From: JBBSBL01 sp038251325
GTDB lineage: Bacteria > Actinomycetota > Thermoleophilia > Solirubrobacterales > Solirubrobacteraceae
Direction of reading: 5' to 3'
Length of the DNA stretch: 52,995 nt
Assembly (NCBI GenBank): GCA_038251325.1
Contig: JBBSBL010000011.1
Coordinates: forward strand, 1-52,995
The position numbers were made by a program, and so were the translations under genes. Below are positions 40,101 to 47,895 of the stretch, one piece after another (position 1 is the stretch's first letter; every line of letters begins with the position of its first letter). The notes beneath the pieces are model-generated. The model was not told the DNA's origin and did not search any database. It saw only the letters and a list, made by a program, of their open reading frames with translations.

Positions 40101-40445
40101 TCAGCCGCGCCGGCGCCAGCCGCCGCCGAAGAAGCGGCGCACGCGGCCGGCCCCGACGTCGGCCTGGAAGACGGCGGTACCGGGCTCCGGCGGCCCGAGC
40201 GCGCCGGCCTGCTCGGCCGGGATGGTCAGCGTCACCCGGCGCTCGGCGATGCGCCCGACCTCGGGGGCGTCGACGAAGCGCTCGACGCCCCCGCCGTCGC
40301 GGAAGACGATGCCGTCGAAGATGCCCTCGCGCTCGTTGTCGAGCACGCGGTCCACCCGGCCGACCTCGGGGCCGTCGGCGCCGTGCACGGGCGTGCCGGC
40401 CGCCAGCGCCTGGTAGGAGATCGCGTAGCCCTCGTCCTCGCTCAC
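40101..40445 (-). CDS. PRC-barrel-like small protein
   Basis: 114 residues. The central part, GTPVHGADGPEVGRVDRVLDNEREGIFDGIVFRDGGGVERFVDAPEVGRIAERRVTLTI, has the strand pattern and G-x-x-V-G-x-V-x-x-V core of PRC-barrel/DUF2171 domains, followed by a basic Gly/Arg-rich tail (GRVRRFFGGGWRRRG). Function unknown. Its GTG overlaps the stop of dcd (GTGA, 40442-40445), so the genes are translationally coupled, although no functional link is obvious. Confidence 0.75.
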   Translation of the reverse strand: MSEDEGYAISYQALAAGTPVHGADGPEVGRVDRVLDNEREGIFDGIVFRDGGGVERFVDAPEVGRIAERRVTLTIPAEQAGALGPPEPGTAVFQADVGAGRVRRFFGGGWRRRG

Positions 40446-41023
40446 GTCCGTCCGCCCTCGTAGCGGCTCTCGGTCGCGTCGACCTGGCCCTGGTAGTGGC
40501 TGCCCAGCCCCTCGCTCCCGTACGGTCGCCGGGCCGGCGCATCGAGCGCCATGAACGAGAGTTGCGCGATCGGCAGCCCGGGATAGAGCTTGATCGGGAC
40601 CCGGGTGAGGTTGTTGAGCTCGAGCGTCAGCGTCCCCTTCCAGCCCGGGTCGCAGAAGCCGGCGGTGGCGTGGACGATGAGCCCGAGGCGGCCCAGCGAG
40701 CTCTTTCCCTCGATGCGGGCCACGATGTCGTCGGGCAGCTCGACGTGCTCGAGCGTGCGGCCGAGGCAGAACTCGCCCGGGTGGATCACGAACGGATCCT
40801 CGCCCGCGACGCGCACCTCCTCGGTGAGGTTGTCCGGCGGCTCGCGCAGGTCGATCGCCGCGGCCCGGTGGTTGTGGAAGACGCGGAAGGAGTCGCCGAG
40901 GCGCAGGTCGACGCTCGCCGGCTGGACGTGCGCTGGCTCCCACGGGTCGATGCGCACGCGCCCCGCCGCGACGAGGTCGAGGATCGTGCCGTCGGAGAGG
41001 ACCGAGTGGGGCGCGGGCGGCAT
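40442..41023 (-). CDS. dcd: dCTP deaminase (possibly dUMP-forming)
   Basis: 193 residues, the standard length. The core EGKSSLGRLGLIVHATAGFCDPGWKGTLTLELNN contains the catalytic arginine and glutamate, and PYGSEGLGSHYQGQ is the nucleotide-binding C-terminal region. The TAGF-x-DPG variant resembles the mycobacterial enzyme, which converts dCTP directly to dUMP, so dUTPase activity may be built in (inference). It supplies dUMP for thymidylate synthesis. An in-frame extension upstream is open but has no start signal; CAGACT, ten bases before the ATG, is a weak -10. Confidence 0.93.
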   Translation of the reverse strand: MPPAPHSVLSDGTILDLVAAGRVRIDPWEPAHVQPASVDLRLGDSFRVFHNHRAAAIDLREPPDNLTEEVRVAGEDPFVIHPGEFCLGRTLEHVELPDDIVARIEGKSSLGRLGLIVHATAGFCDPGWKGTLTLELNNLTRVPIKLYPGLPIAQLSFMALDAPARRPYGSEGLGSHYQGQVDATESRYEGGRT

Positions 41024-41082
41024 GGCGGCGGCAAGTCTGCCAGCCGGCGCGGATCGGCGCGCGGCCCCGCGGCGCCGCGCGA

Positions 41083-41340
41083 TCAGTGTTCGATCGGCCG
41101 CCCGCGCAGCGTGGTGATCCGCACCCGCGGCGGCGGGAGCGCGACGGGCGTCCCGTGGGGGCCGCGTCGCGGGCGCCGCGGCGGCGGCGTCCGGGGATGG
41201 CGGCGCGGCAGGCCACCGTCCTCGCCGGCGGAGCCCGCGGCGGGCTCGGACTCGGCGTGCACCGCCCACCACACGATCCAGAGCGCCCCGGCGATCGGGA
41301 TCTTGAGGACGACGAGCAGCCAGATGAAGGTCCACGTCAT
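41083..41340 (-). CDS. Small membrane protein, 85 residues
   Basis: One N-terminal membrane helix (MTWTFIWLLVVLKIPIAGALWIVWWAV) is followed by an acidic linker and a Pro/Arg-rich cytoplasmic tail (RRHPRTPPPRRPRRGPHG). No family recognised. The ATG is 11 bases after TAGCAT, consistent with a short leader. The topology resembles small single-pass proteins that are widespread in Actinomycetota and mostly uncharacterised. Confidence 0.6.
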   Translation of the reverse strand: MTWTFIWLLVVLKIPIAGALWIVWWAVHAESEPAAGSAGEDGGLPRRHPRTPPPRRPRRGPHGTPVALPPPRVRITTLRGRPIEH

Positions 41341-41428
41341 GGCCGCGGGCGATGCTACCCGCGGGGGTGGCGCCTGTCATGCGATCCCCGGGCGTCGGGG
41401 CGCCAGGCTGACTCTCTCGTCCGGTGCC

Positions 41429-41449
41429 GCGGGCGGCGCCGGCGCCCGC
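41429..41449 (-). terminator. Possible hairpin downstream of the PfkB-family gene
   Basis: A seven-base-pair stem GCGGGCG / CGCCCGC with a seven-base loop starts 14 bases after the stop at 41463. The rest of the 122-bp gap 41341-41462 shows nothing else. In sequence this G+C-rich the hairpin may be chance. Confidence 0.3.
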
Positions 41450-41462
41450 TCCGCCGCGCCGG

Positions 41463-42398
41463 CTACGCTCGCAGCGTGATCGGCCGGTCGGTGAAGTGGG
41501 TGATGCGCTCGAGCTCCGCGACCCGCTCGACGATCTCCACCGTGGTGAGCCGCGCGACCCGGTCGGTGCCGAACTCCTCGACGTTGAACGACGCGAGCGC
41601 CGTCCCGTAGGCCATCGCCCGGGTCAGCACCTCGGCCGAGAGGTCCGCGCCGCCGTGGGCGGCGACGTAGCCGACGAAGCCGCCGGCGAAGGTGTCGCCC
41701 GCGCCCGTCGGGTCGACGACGGTCTCCAGGGGATACGCGGGCAGCGCGAAGAACCGGTCGTCGGTGAGCAGCGCGGCGCCGTACTCGCCCTGCTTGGCCA
41801 CGACGACCCGCGGGCCCCAGGAGCGGACCTCGGCGGCCGCGCCCACGAGGTTCGGCTTACCCGTGAGCTGCCGCAGCTCGGCGTCGTTGAGGATCACGCA
41901 GTCGACGCCCTCGATCGTCTGCACGAGGGCGTCGCGCGCGATGTCGATCCAGAGGTTCATCGAGTCCAGCGCGACGAACCGGGCGGCCGCGCACTGCTCG
42001 CGGACCGCGCGCTGGAGGTCGGGCTGGATGTTGGCCAGGAAGACGACGTCCGCGGCGGCCGAGGCCGGGCTGAGCTTCGGTTCGAACGCCTCGAACACGC
42101 CGAGCTGGGTGTCGAGCGTCTCCCGCGAGTTCAGGTCCCAGCCGTACTCGCCGGCCCAGAAGAAGGTCCTCCCGTCGGCGACGTGCTCGACGTCGTCGGT
42201 CACCGTGCCGCGCGTGCGCAGGACGGCCATCGCGTCCTCGCCGAAGTCGTCCCCGACCGGCCCGACGGCCCGGACCTCGTCGAAGAACGACGCCGCCAGG
42301 GCGAAGTGCGTCGCCGCGCCGCCGAGCATGCGCTCGCGCTCCCCGAACGGGGTCTTGACGGAGTCGAACGCGATCGAGCCGACGACGGTCAGGGCCAT
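41463..42398 (-). CDS. PfkB/ribokinase-family sugar or nucleoside kinase
   Basis: 311 residues. It starts LTVVGSIAFDSVKTPFGERERMLGGAATHFALAAS, with the GGAATHFA substrate region. ILNDAELRQLTG carries the N-x-x-E magnesium motif, and the catalytic-base motif is TVVDPTGAGDTFAGGFVGY. The family phosphorylates sugars, nucleosides or sugar phosphates; the absence of sugar-pathway neighbours leaves the substrate open. TACCCT lies 11 bases before the ATG. The gene is divergent from the quinone oxidoreductase with 65 bases between starts. Confidence 0.88.
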   Translation of the reverse strand: MALTVVGSIAFDSVKTPFGERERMLGGAATHFALAASFFDEVRAVGPVGDDFGEDAMAVLRTRGTVTDDVEHVADGRTFFWAGEYGWDLNSRETLDTQLGVFEAFEPKLSPASAAADVVFLANIQPDLQRAVREQCAAARFVALDSMNLWIDIARDALVQTIEGVDCVILNDAELRQLTGKPNLVGAAAEVRSWGPRVVVAKQGEYGAALLTDDRFFALPAYPLETVVDPTGAGDTFAGGFVGYVAAHGGADLSAEVLTRAMAYGTALASFNVEEFGTDRVARLTTVEIVERVAELERITHFTDRPITLRA

Positions 42399-42463
42399 GG
42401 CGGCGGCGAAGGGTAACGGCGCGGGGCGCCGCTCGCGCGGCGGCGATTAGCCTCATGCGCTCG

Positions 42464-43417
42464 ATGCGCGCGATCCAGATCAGCGAGTTCGGCGGCCCGG
42501 AGGTGCTGCGCCTCGTCGAGCTTCCGGTGCCCGAGCCGGCCGAAGGAGAGGTCCGGATCCGGGTCGCCCGCGCGGGGATGAACTTCGCCGACACCCACCA
42601 GCGGACCAACTCCTATCTCGCCAAGGCCGAGCTGCCGTTCGTCCCGGGTGGCGAGGTGGCCGGGGTGCGCGAGGACACCGGCCAGCGGGTCGTCGCGCTG
42701 ACCGGGACCGGCGGCTACGCGGAGTTCGCCACCGCGCCCGAACAGCTCACCTTCCCCATTCCCGACGGGCTCGGGGACGACGCGGCGCTCGCGCTCCTCA
42801 TCCAGGGCCTGACCGCCTGGCACCTCTACCGCACCTCCGCGCAGCTGCGCCCGGGCGAATCCGTCGTCGTCCACTCCGCGGCCGGCGGGGTCGGGTCCCT
42901 CGCGGTCCAGCTCGGCCGGCCGCTCGGCGCGGGCCGCGTCATCGCCACGGCCTCGACCGAGGAGAAGCGGGCACTCGCGCTCGAGCTCGGCGCCGACGTC
43001 GCGGTCGACGGCGACCCCGATGGCCTCGACGACCGCCTGCTCGAGGCCAACGGCGGCGCGCCGGTCGACGTCGTCTTCGAGCTGGCGGGCGGCGCGGTCT
43101 TCGAGCAGTCCCTCGCCGCGCTCGCCCCCTTCGGCCGCCTCTGCGCCTACGGGATCGCGACGAAGGAGCAGAACGCGGTGCGGACCGGCTCGCTGATGCG
43201 GCACTCGCGCGCGGTCGTCGGCTTCTGGCTCATGGACTGCCTCGCGCGCCCGGCGATGCTCGCGCCCGCGCTGGAGGACCTCTACGCGCGCGCCGGCCGG
43301 GGCGAGCTGCGGACCGTGATCGGCGGCACCTACCCGCTCGCCGAGGCCGCCCGCGCCCAGGCGGAGATCGCCGCGCGGCGGACGACCGGCAAGGTTTTGA
43401 TCGACCCGGCGGCGTGA
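42464..43417 (+). CDS. NADPH:quinone oxidoreductase / zinc-independent alcohol dehydrogenase (MDR family)
   Basis: 317 residues. MRAIQISEFGGPEVLRLVELPVPEP is the classic quinone oxidoreductase start, NFADTHQRTNSY follows, and the NADP-binding motif is VVHSAAGGVGSLAVQLGRPLGAG. No catalytic-zinc cysteine or structural zinc cluster is present, as in zeta-crystallin-type enzymes. It reduces quinones or enones with NADPH. An ATG at 42455 is rejected because it lies one base after the TAGCCT box (42448-42453); the ATG at 42464 is ten bases downstream of it. Confidence 0.9.
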   Translation: MRAIQISEFGGPEVLRLVELPVPEPAEGEVRIRVARAGMNFADTHQRTNSYLAKAELPFVPGGEVAGVREDTGQRVVALTGTGGYAEFATAPEQLTFPIPDGLGDDAALALLIQGLTAWHLYRTSAQLRPGESVVVHSAAGGVGSLAVQLGRPLGAGRVIATASTEEKRALALELGADVAVDGDPDGLDDRLLEANGGAPVDVVFELAGGAVFEQSLAALAPFGRLCAYGIATKEQNAVRTGSLMRHSRAVVGFWLMDCLARPAMLAPALEDLYARAGRGELRTVIGGTYPLAEAARAQAEIAARRTTGKVLIDPAA

Positions 43418-43446
43418 TCCGCCCGGGCTCGAGAGCCGCCGCCGAC

Positions 43447-43452
43447 TACCCT
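43447..43452 (+). promoter_or_regulatory. -10 box of the DEAD-box helicase gene (leaderless type)
   Basis: TACCCT eight bases before the GTG at 43461. Confidence 0.5.
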
Positions 43453-43460
43453 CCCTGTCT

Positions 43461-44903
43461 GTGACCGACACAACCTTCGACGACCTCGCGCTCGCGCCCG
43501 ACCTCCTGCAGGCGGTCCGCGACGTCGGCTACGAGCAGCCGAGCCCGATCCAGGCCCAGGCCATCCCGCCCCTGCTGGAAGGCCGCGACGTGATGGGCCA
43601 GGCCCAGACGGGGTCGGGCAAGACGGCGGCCTTCGGGCTGCCGCTGCTCCAGTACGTCGACCCCGACGAGGCCGAGGTCCAGGCGCTCGTCCTCACCCCG
43701 ACCCGCGAGCTCTGCATCCAGGTCACCCAGGCGATCCGCGCCTACGGGCAGCCCAAGGGGATCGACGTCGTCGCGGTCTTCGGCGGCGCGCCGATCCGCT
43801 CCCAGCAGGCCCAGCTGCGGGCCGGCGGCCAGGTCGTGGTCGGCACCGTCGGCCGCGTCCGCGACCTCATCTCGCGCCGGTCGCTCGTGCTGCACTCCTG
43901 CCGCTTCGTCGTGCTCGACGAGGCCGACGAGATGCTCGACCTCGGCTTCCTCGAGGAGGTCGAGAAGATCCTCGCGCTCACCCCCTCCAGCCGCCAGACC
44001 GCGCTCTTCTCCGCCACGCTGCCGCCGGAGATCCGCCGCCTCGCGGAGGCCTACCTCTACGACCCGGTGACGATCAAGGTCGTCACCGCCACCCTCACCG
44101 TCGACTCGGTCGAGCAGTTCGCGCTGGAGACCTCCAACAAGGAGAAGCCCGACACGCTCGGCGACGTGCTGCGCGCGGAGCGGCCCGACCAGGCGCTCGT
44201 CTTCGTGCGCACGAAGATCCGCTGCGACCAGCTCTTCCGCACGCTGCGCGACCGGGGGATGAACGTCAAGGCGCTGCACGGCGACATGTCCCAGGGCCAG
44301 CGCGACGGCGTCATGCTCGCCTTCAAGAGCGGCCGCCTGCCGGTGCTCGTCGCGACTGATGTGGCGGCGCGCGGGCTCGACATCTCCTCGGTCACCCACG
44401 TCGTCAATTACGACGTGCCGACCTCGCCCGATGTCTACGTGCACCGCATCGGCCGCACCGGGCGCGTGGGCCGCTCGGGCCGGGCGATCACCTTCTACGA
44501 GCCGCGCCAAGCCGGCGAGATCGAGGCCATCGAGCGCCACACCAAGACGACGATGTCGCCGTGGGCGAAGGGCGCGCACGTCGCGCCCGTCCGCGCCGAG
44601 GCGCCGGCCCGACGCCACCGCAAGCCCCCGCGCGAGGACCACCCGGCGCGCAACGGCGGCCCCGAGGCGCCGCGCGTGAAACTCATCGCCAGCGGCGGCC
44701 GCGCCGCCGGGATCGAGCCCAAGGACCTGCTCCGCGCGATCACCGCCTCGGGCGTCCACGGCGACGACGTGCGTAACGTCCGCGTGCTCGAGCGCTTCGC
44801 GATGCTCGACGTCCCCGAGGCCGACGCCGACCGCCTCGTCGGCGCGGTCAGCGGCACCGACGTGCGCGGCCACGAGCTGCGGCTGGAGCGCGCGCGGGGC
44901 TGA
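43461..44903 (+). CDS. deaD: DEAD-box RNA helicase with DbpA-type RNA-binding domain
   Basis: 480 residues. Q motif (FDDLALAPDLLQAVRDVGYEQPSPIQAQAIP), motif I AQTGSGKT, Ia PTRELC, II DEADEMLDLGF, III SATLPPE, IV ALVFVRTK, V TDVAARGLDI and VI HRIGRTGRVGR are all present. Motif Ib reads GTVGR instead of the usual TPGR. A basic linker (ARRHRKPPREDHPARNGG) leads to a C-terminal DbpA/CsdA RNA-binding domain (VKLIASGGRAAGIEPKDLLRAITASGV ... LDVPEADADRL). It likely remodels rRNA or structured mRNA in ribosome assembly or cold adaptation. Confidence 0.93.
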   Translation: MTDTTFDDLALAPDLLQAVRDVGYEQPSPIQAQAIPPLLEGRDVMGQAQTGSGKTAAFGLPLLQYVDPDEAEVQALVLTPTRELCIQVTQAIRAYGQPKGIDVVAVFGGAPIRSQQAQLRAGGQVVVGTVGRVRDLISRRSLVLHSCRFVVLDEADEMLDLGFLEEVEKILALTPSSRQTALFSATLPPEIRRLAEAYLYDPVTIKVVTATLTVDSVEQFALETSNKEKPDTLGDVLRAERPDQALVFVRTKIRCDQLFRTLRDRGMNVKALHGDMSQGQRDGVMLAFKSGRLPVLVATDVAARGLDISSVTHVVNYDVPTSPDVYVHRIGRTGRVGRSGRAITFYEPRQAGEIEAIERHTKTTMSPWAKGAHVAPVRAEAPARRHRKPPREDHPARNGGPEAPRVKLIASGGRAAGIEPKDLLRAITASGVHGDDVRNVRVLERFAMLDVPEADADRLVGAVSGTDVRGHELRLERARG

Positions 44904-44912
44904 GCCGCCCGT

Positions 44913-44918
44913 TACCCT
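44913..44918 (+). promoter_or_regulatory. -10 box of the cyclophilin gene (leaderless type)
   Basis: TACCCT seven bases before the ATG at 44926. Confidence 0.5.
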
Positions 44919-44925
44919 GGCCGCC

Positions 44926-45384
44926 ATGTCCACCGCCACGCTGCACACCAACCAGGGCGCGATCGAGGTCGAGCTGTTCGACGACGCCGCGCCGAAGACC
45001 GTCGAGAACTTCCGCACGCTCTCCGCCGACGGCTTCTACGACGGCCTCGTCTTCCACCGCGTGATCCCCGACTTCATGATCCAGGGCGGCTGCCCGGAGG
45101 GCACCGGCACGGGTGGGCCCGGGTACAAGTTCGAGGACGAGTTCAACGACCACAAGATCGTCCGCGGCGCCCTGGCCATGGCCAACGCCGGGCCGAACAC
45201 GAACGGCTCGCAGTTCTTCATCGTCACCACCGACGCCGCGCCGTGGCTCGACGGCAAGCACACCGTCTTCGGGCAGGTCACCTCCGGGATGGACGCCGTC
45301 GGCGCGATCGAGGGAGTGCCGACCGGCGGAGGCGACCGGCCGGTGGAGGACCAGCGCATCGAGCGCGTCGAGCTCGCCGACTGA
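44926..45384 (+). CDS. ppiB: Peptidyl-prolyl cis-trans isomerase, cyclophilin type
   Basis: 152 residues, a single cytoplasmic cyclophilin domain without signal peptide. Catalytic and proline-pocket residues are in FHRVIPDFMIQGGCPEGTGTGG (Arg, Phe, Gln), LAMANAGPNTNGSQFFIVT and LDGKHTVFGQVTSGMD. It accelerates proline isomerisation during protein folding. The usual tryptophan that sets cyclosporin sensitivity is present in PWLDGKHTVFG. It is independent of its neighbours by promoter position. Confidence 0.93.
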   Translation: MSTATLHTNQGAIEVELFDDAAPKTVENFRTLSADGFYDGLVFHRVIPDFMIQGGCPEGTGTGGPGYKFEDEFNDHKIVRGALAMANAGPNTNGSQFFIVTTDAAPWLDGKHTVFGQVTSGMDAVGAIEGVPTGGGDRPVEDQRIERVELAD

Positions 45385-45410
45385 GCGTTCGCCGGGCCGC
45401 CACCCTGCGG

Positions 45411-45442
45411 TAGCCTGCGGGCTCGGACCCGAGGCAGAGGAG
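45411..45442 (+). promoter_or_regulatory. Promoter -10 and Shine-Dalgarno of the aldehyde dehydrogenase at 45450
   Basis: TAGCCT (45411-45416) and GAGGAG (45437-45442), the latter seven bases before the ATG. The predicted leader is about 27 bases. Confidence 0.5.
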
Positions 45443-45449
45443 CGAGCAG

Positions 45450-46991
45450 ATGGCGAGCGTCGATCAGACCGAGGCCGTCGCGCAGAACGGCGGCGCGCCG
45501 GACGGCATCCCGGTCGAGAACCCGGCGACGGGCGCGATCGTCGCCACCGTCCCGAACCTCGACGCGGCGGCGGTCGCCGAGCTCGCGGCGAAGGGCCGCG
45601 CCGCCCAGCCCGGCTGGGAGGCGCTCGGCTTCGAGGGCCGCGGCGAGATCCTGCTCCGCGCGCAGAAGTGGGTGATGGACAACGCCGACCGGATCGTCGA
45701 GACGATCGTCTCGGAGACGGGCAAGACCTACGAGGACGCTCAGCTCGCCGAGATCGGCTACGCCGGCAACGCCTTCGGCTTCTGGGCCAAGAACGCGCCC
45801 GAGTACCTCGCCGACGAGAAGATCAAGACCGCCTCCGTCTTCGTCAAGGGCAAGAAGCTCGTGGTCCGCTACGCCCCGGTCGGGCTTGTCGGGATCATCG
45901 GGCCCTGGAACTTCCCGCTCACCAACTCCTTCGGCGACTGCATCCCGGCGCTCGCCGCCGGCAACGCGGTGATCCTCAAGCCGAGCGAGGTCACGCCGCT
46001 CACCTCGCTGCTCATGGCCGAGGGCCTGCGCGCGTGTGGCCTGCCCGAGAACGTCTTCCAGGTCGCGACGGGCGACGGCGAGACGGGCGGGGCGCTCGTC
46101 GACGAGGCCGACTTCGTCATGTTCACCGGCTCCACCGCGACCGGCAAGAAGGTCCTGGCCCGCGCGGCGGAGAAGATCACGCCGGTCGCGCTGGAGCTCG
46201 GCGGCAAGGACCCGATGATCGTGCTCTCCGACGCCGACCTCGAGCGGGCCGCCAACGCGGCGGCCTTCTACTCGATGAACAACGGCGGCCAGGTCTGCAT
46301 CTCGACCGAGCGGGTCTACGTCGAGGCGCCGGTCTACGACGAGTTCGTGGCCAAGGTCACCGACAAGGTCCGCGGGCTGCGCCAGGGGGAGCCGACCGGC
46401 TACGGCACCGTCGACGTCGGCGCCGTCACCTTCCCGCCGCAGCTCGACATCGTCGAGCGCCAAGTGGCCGACGCGAAGGCCAAGGGGGCGAAGGTCCTCG
46501 CCGGCGGCAAGGCCCGGGAGGGCGCCGGGCGCTACTTCGAGCCGACCGTGCTGGTCGACGTCGACCACTCGATGGAGATCATGACCGAGGAGACCTTCGG
46601 CCCGACGCTGCCGATCATGAAGGTCGCCGACGCCGAGGAGGCGCTGCGCCTGGCCAACGACTCCCCCTACGGGCTCCAGGCCTCGGTGTACTCCAAGGAC
46701 ACCGTGCGCGGCGAGGAGATCGCGCGGCGGGTGGAGGCCGGCGCGGTGACGGTGAACGACGCGCAGATCAACTACTTCGCGCTCGAGCTTCCCATGGGCG
46801 GGTGGAAGACCTCCGGCCTCGGCTCGCGCCATGGGGCGGGCGGGATCCGCAAGTACACCAAGCAGCAGACGATCCTGGTGACGAAGCTCGCGCCGAAGAA
46901 GGACCTCCCGATGTTCCCTTACAGTGCGCGGAAGTCGAAGCTGCTCGGGCGCGCGATGAAGTTGCTCTACGGGCGCGGGAAGCGCAGCTGA
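45450..46991 (+). CDS. NAD(P)-dependent aldehyde dehydrogenase, succinate-semialdehyde dehydrogenase-like
   Basis: 513 residues. The motifs are VGIIGPWNFPLTNSF, ILKPSEVTPLTSLLMAEGL, FTGSTATGKKVL, LELGGKDPMIVLSDAD (catalytic Glu) and NNGGQVCISTERVYV (catalytic Cys), then EETFGPTLPIM and NDSPYGLQASVYSKD. The C-terminus is extended by a basic tail (SARKSKLLGRAMKLLYGRGKRS) that could associate with the membrane. Its sequence resembles succinate-semialdehyde and betaine-aldehyde type enzymes, but substrate is uncertain. The Shine-Dalgarno and leader suggest stronger translation than most neighbours. Confidence 0.9.
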   Translation: MASVDQTEAVAQNGGAPDGIPVENPATGAIVATVPNLDAAAVAELAAKGRAAQPGWEALGFEGRGEILLRAQKWVMDNADRIVETIVSETGKTYEDAQLAEIGYAGNAFGFWAKNAPEYLADEKIKTASVFVKGKKLVVRYAPVGLVGIIGPWNFPLTNSFGDCIPALAAGNAVILKPSEVTPLTSLLMAEGLRACGLPENVFQVATGDGETGGALVDEADFVMFTGSTATGKKVLARAAEKITPVALELGGKDPMIVLSDADLERAANAAAFYSMNNGGQVCISTERVYVEAPVYDEFVAKVTDKVRGLRQGEPTGYGTVDVGAVTFPPQLDIVERQVADAKAKGAKVLAGGKAREGAGRYFEPTVLVDVDHSMEIMTEETFGPTLPIMKVADAEEALRLANDSPYGLQASVYSKDTVRGEEIARRVEAGAVTVNDAQINYFALELPMGGWKTSGLGSRHGAGGIRKYTKQQTILVTKLAPKKDLPMFPYSARKSKLLGRAMKLLYGRGKRS

Positions 46992-47007
46992 GGTAGCGCG
47001 GCGGCCC

Positions 47008-47028
47008 CGGGCGGCGCGCCGCCGCCCG
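47008..47028 (+). terminator. G+C-rich hairpin after the aldehyde dehydrogenase gene
   Basis: Eight-base-pair stem CGGGCGGC / GCCGCCCG with loop GCGCC, 17 bases after the stop at 46991 and 11 before the next ATG. It may terminate transcription, but the surrounding sequence is so G+C-rich that chance is possible. Confidence 0.35.
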
Positions 47029-47038
47029 CCCGCCGGCC

Positions 47039-47881
47039 ATGCTCGCGATCGCCTCCGCGCTGACCTCGTCGCTGTGCTGGGGATTCGCCGACTTCGTCGG
47101 CGGGCTCCAAAGCCGGCGGCTGCCCGTGCTCGTGGTGCTGCTCGTCTCCCAGGGGGCCGCACTGATCGGCGTGCTCATCCTCGCGCTGGCGTCGGGCGTG
47201 GCGCTGCCGCCCACCTCCCGCGTGCTCCTGGCCATGGCGGCGGGGGCGGCGGGGGTGCTCGCTCTCGCCTGTTTCTACCGGGCGCTGGCGATCGGGACGA
47301 TGAGCATCGTCGCTCCGACCGCCTCGACCGGGGCGGCAGTCCCGGTTATCGTGGGGATGGCCACCGGCGAGCGGCTCTCCGGCGCCCAGCTCGCCGGCAT
47401 GGCCCTGGCGATGGCCGGGGTGGTGCTCGCCTCGCGGGAGATGCACGACGACGCGGAGCGGGCGGCCGATGCCCGCCTCGCGGTGATCCTCGCGCTGGTC
47501 ACGGCGCTCGGCTTCGGGCTCTTCTTCGTCGGGATGGGGCGGGCGGCGGCGGGCGGCGTGCTGTGGGCGCTCGTCTTCGCGCGCGTGTCGTCGGTCGCCT
47601 GCGTGAGCCTGCTCGTGCTGCGCTCGCGGCCGTCGTTCGCCGGCGTGCGCCCGGCGCTGGCGCCGCTCGCGATGATCGGCCTGCTCGACGCGGGCGCCAA
47701 CGGCCTCTTCGCCTTCGCGTCCACCGAGGGGCTGCTCAGCGTCGTCGCCGTGCTCGGCTCGCTCTATCCGGTGGTGACGATCCTCCTCGCCCGCGCCGTG
47801 CTCGGCGAGCAAGTGCGGCGCATCCAGGAGGTCGGGATCGTCGGTGCGGTGGCCGGAGTGGCGCTCATCGCGGCGGGGTGA
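47039..47881 (+). CDS. EamA/DMT-family transporter
   Basis: 280 residues, ten hydrophobic segments forming two EamA repeats: repeat one starts ASALTSSLCWGFADFVGGL, repeat two LAVILALVTALGFGLFFVGMG. The family ends VLGEQVRRIQEVGIVGAVAGVALIAAG, the usual G-E-x-x-x-x-x-x-x-G-x-x-x-I-x-x-G-V close. It probably exports metabolites such as amino acids; the substrate is unknown. Its TGA overlaps a GTG of the arginase-like frame (47878-47881), though I prefer a later start for that gene. Confidence 0.88.
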   Translation: MLAIASALTSSLCWGFADFVGGLQSRRLPVLVVLLVSQGAALIGVLILALASGVALPPTSRVLLAMAAGAAGVLALACFYRALAIGTMSIVAPTASTGAAVPVIVGMATGERLSGAQLAGMALAMAGVVLASREMHDDAERAADARLAVILALVTALGFGLFFVGMGRAAAGGVLWALVFARVSSVACVSLLVLRSRPSFAGVRPALAPLAMIGLLDAGANGLFAFASTEGLLSVVAVLGSLYPVVTILLARAVLGEQVRRIQEVGIVGAVAGVALIAAG

Positions 47882-47882
47882 G

Positions 47883-47888
47883 TACGGT
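47883..47888 (+). promoter_or_regulatory. -10 box of the arginase-like gene (leaderless type)
   Basis: TACGGT seven bases before the GTG at 47896, just after the EamA stop codon. Confidence 0.45.
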
Positions 47889-47895
47889 GGAGCGC

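Noticed and set aside
41341..41462. A tRNA or small RNA in the largest intergenic gap
   Set aside because: No GTTCGA-type T-loop or cloverleaf could be made out; only a weak hairpin at 41429-41449 is visible.
38552..41479. A 975-codon plus-strand frame over citrate synthase and dcd
   Set aside because: Same reason: antisense to conserved enzymes, low-complexity translation.
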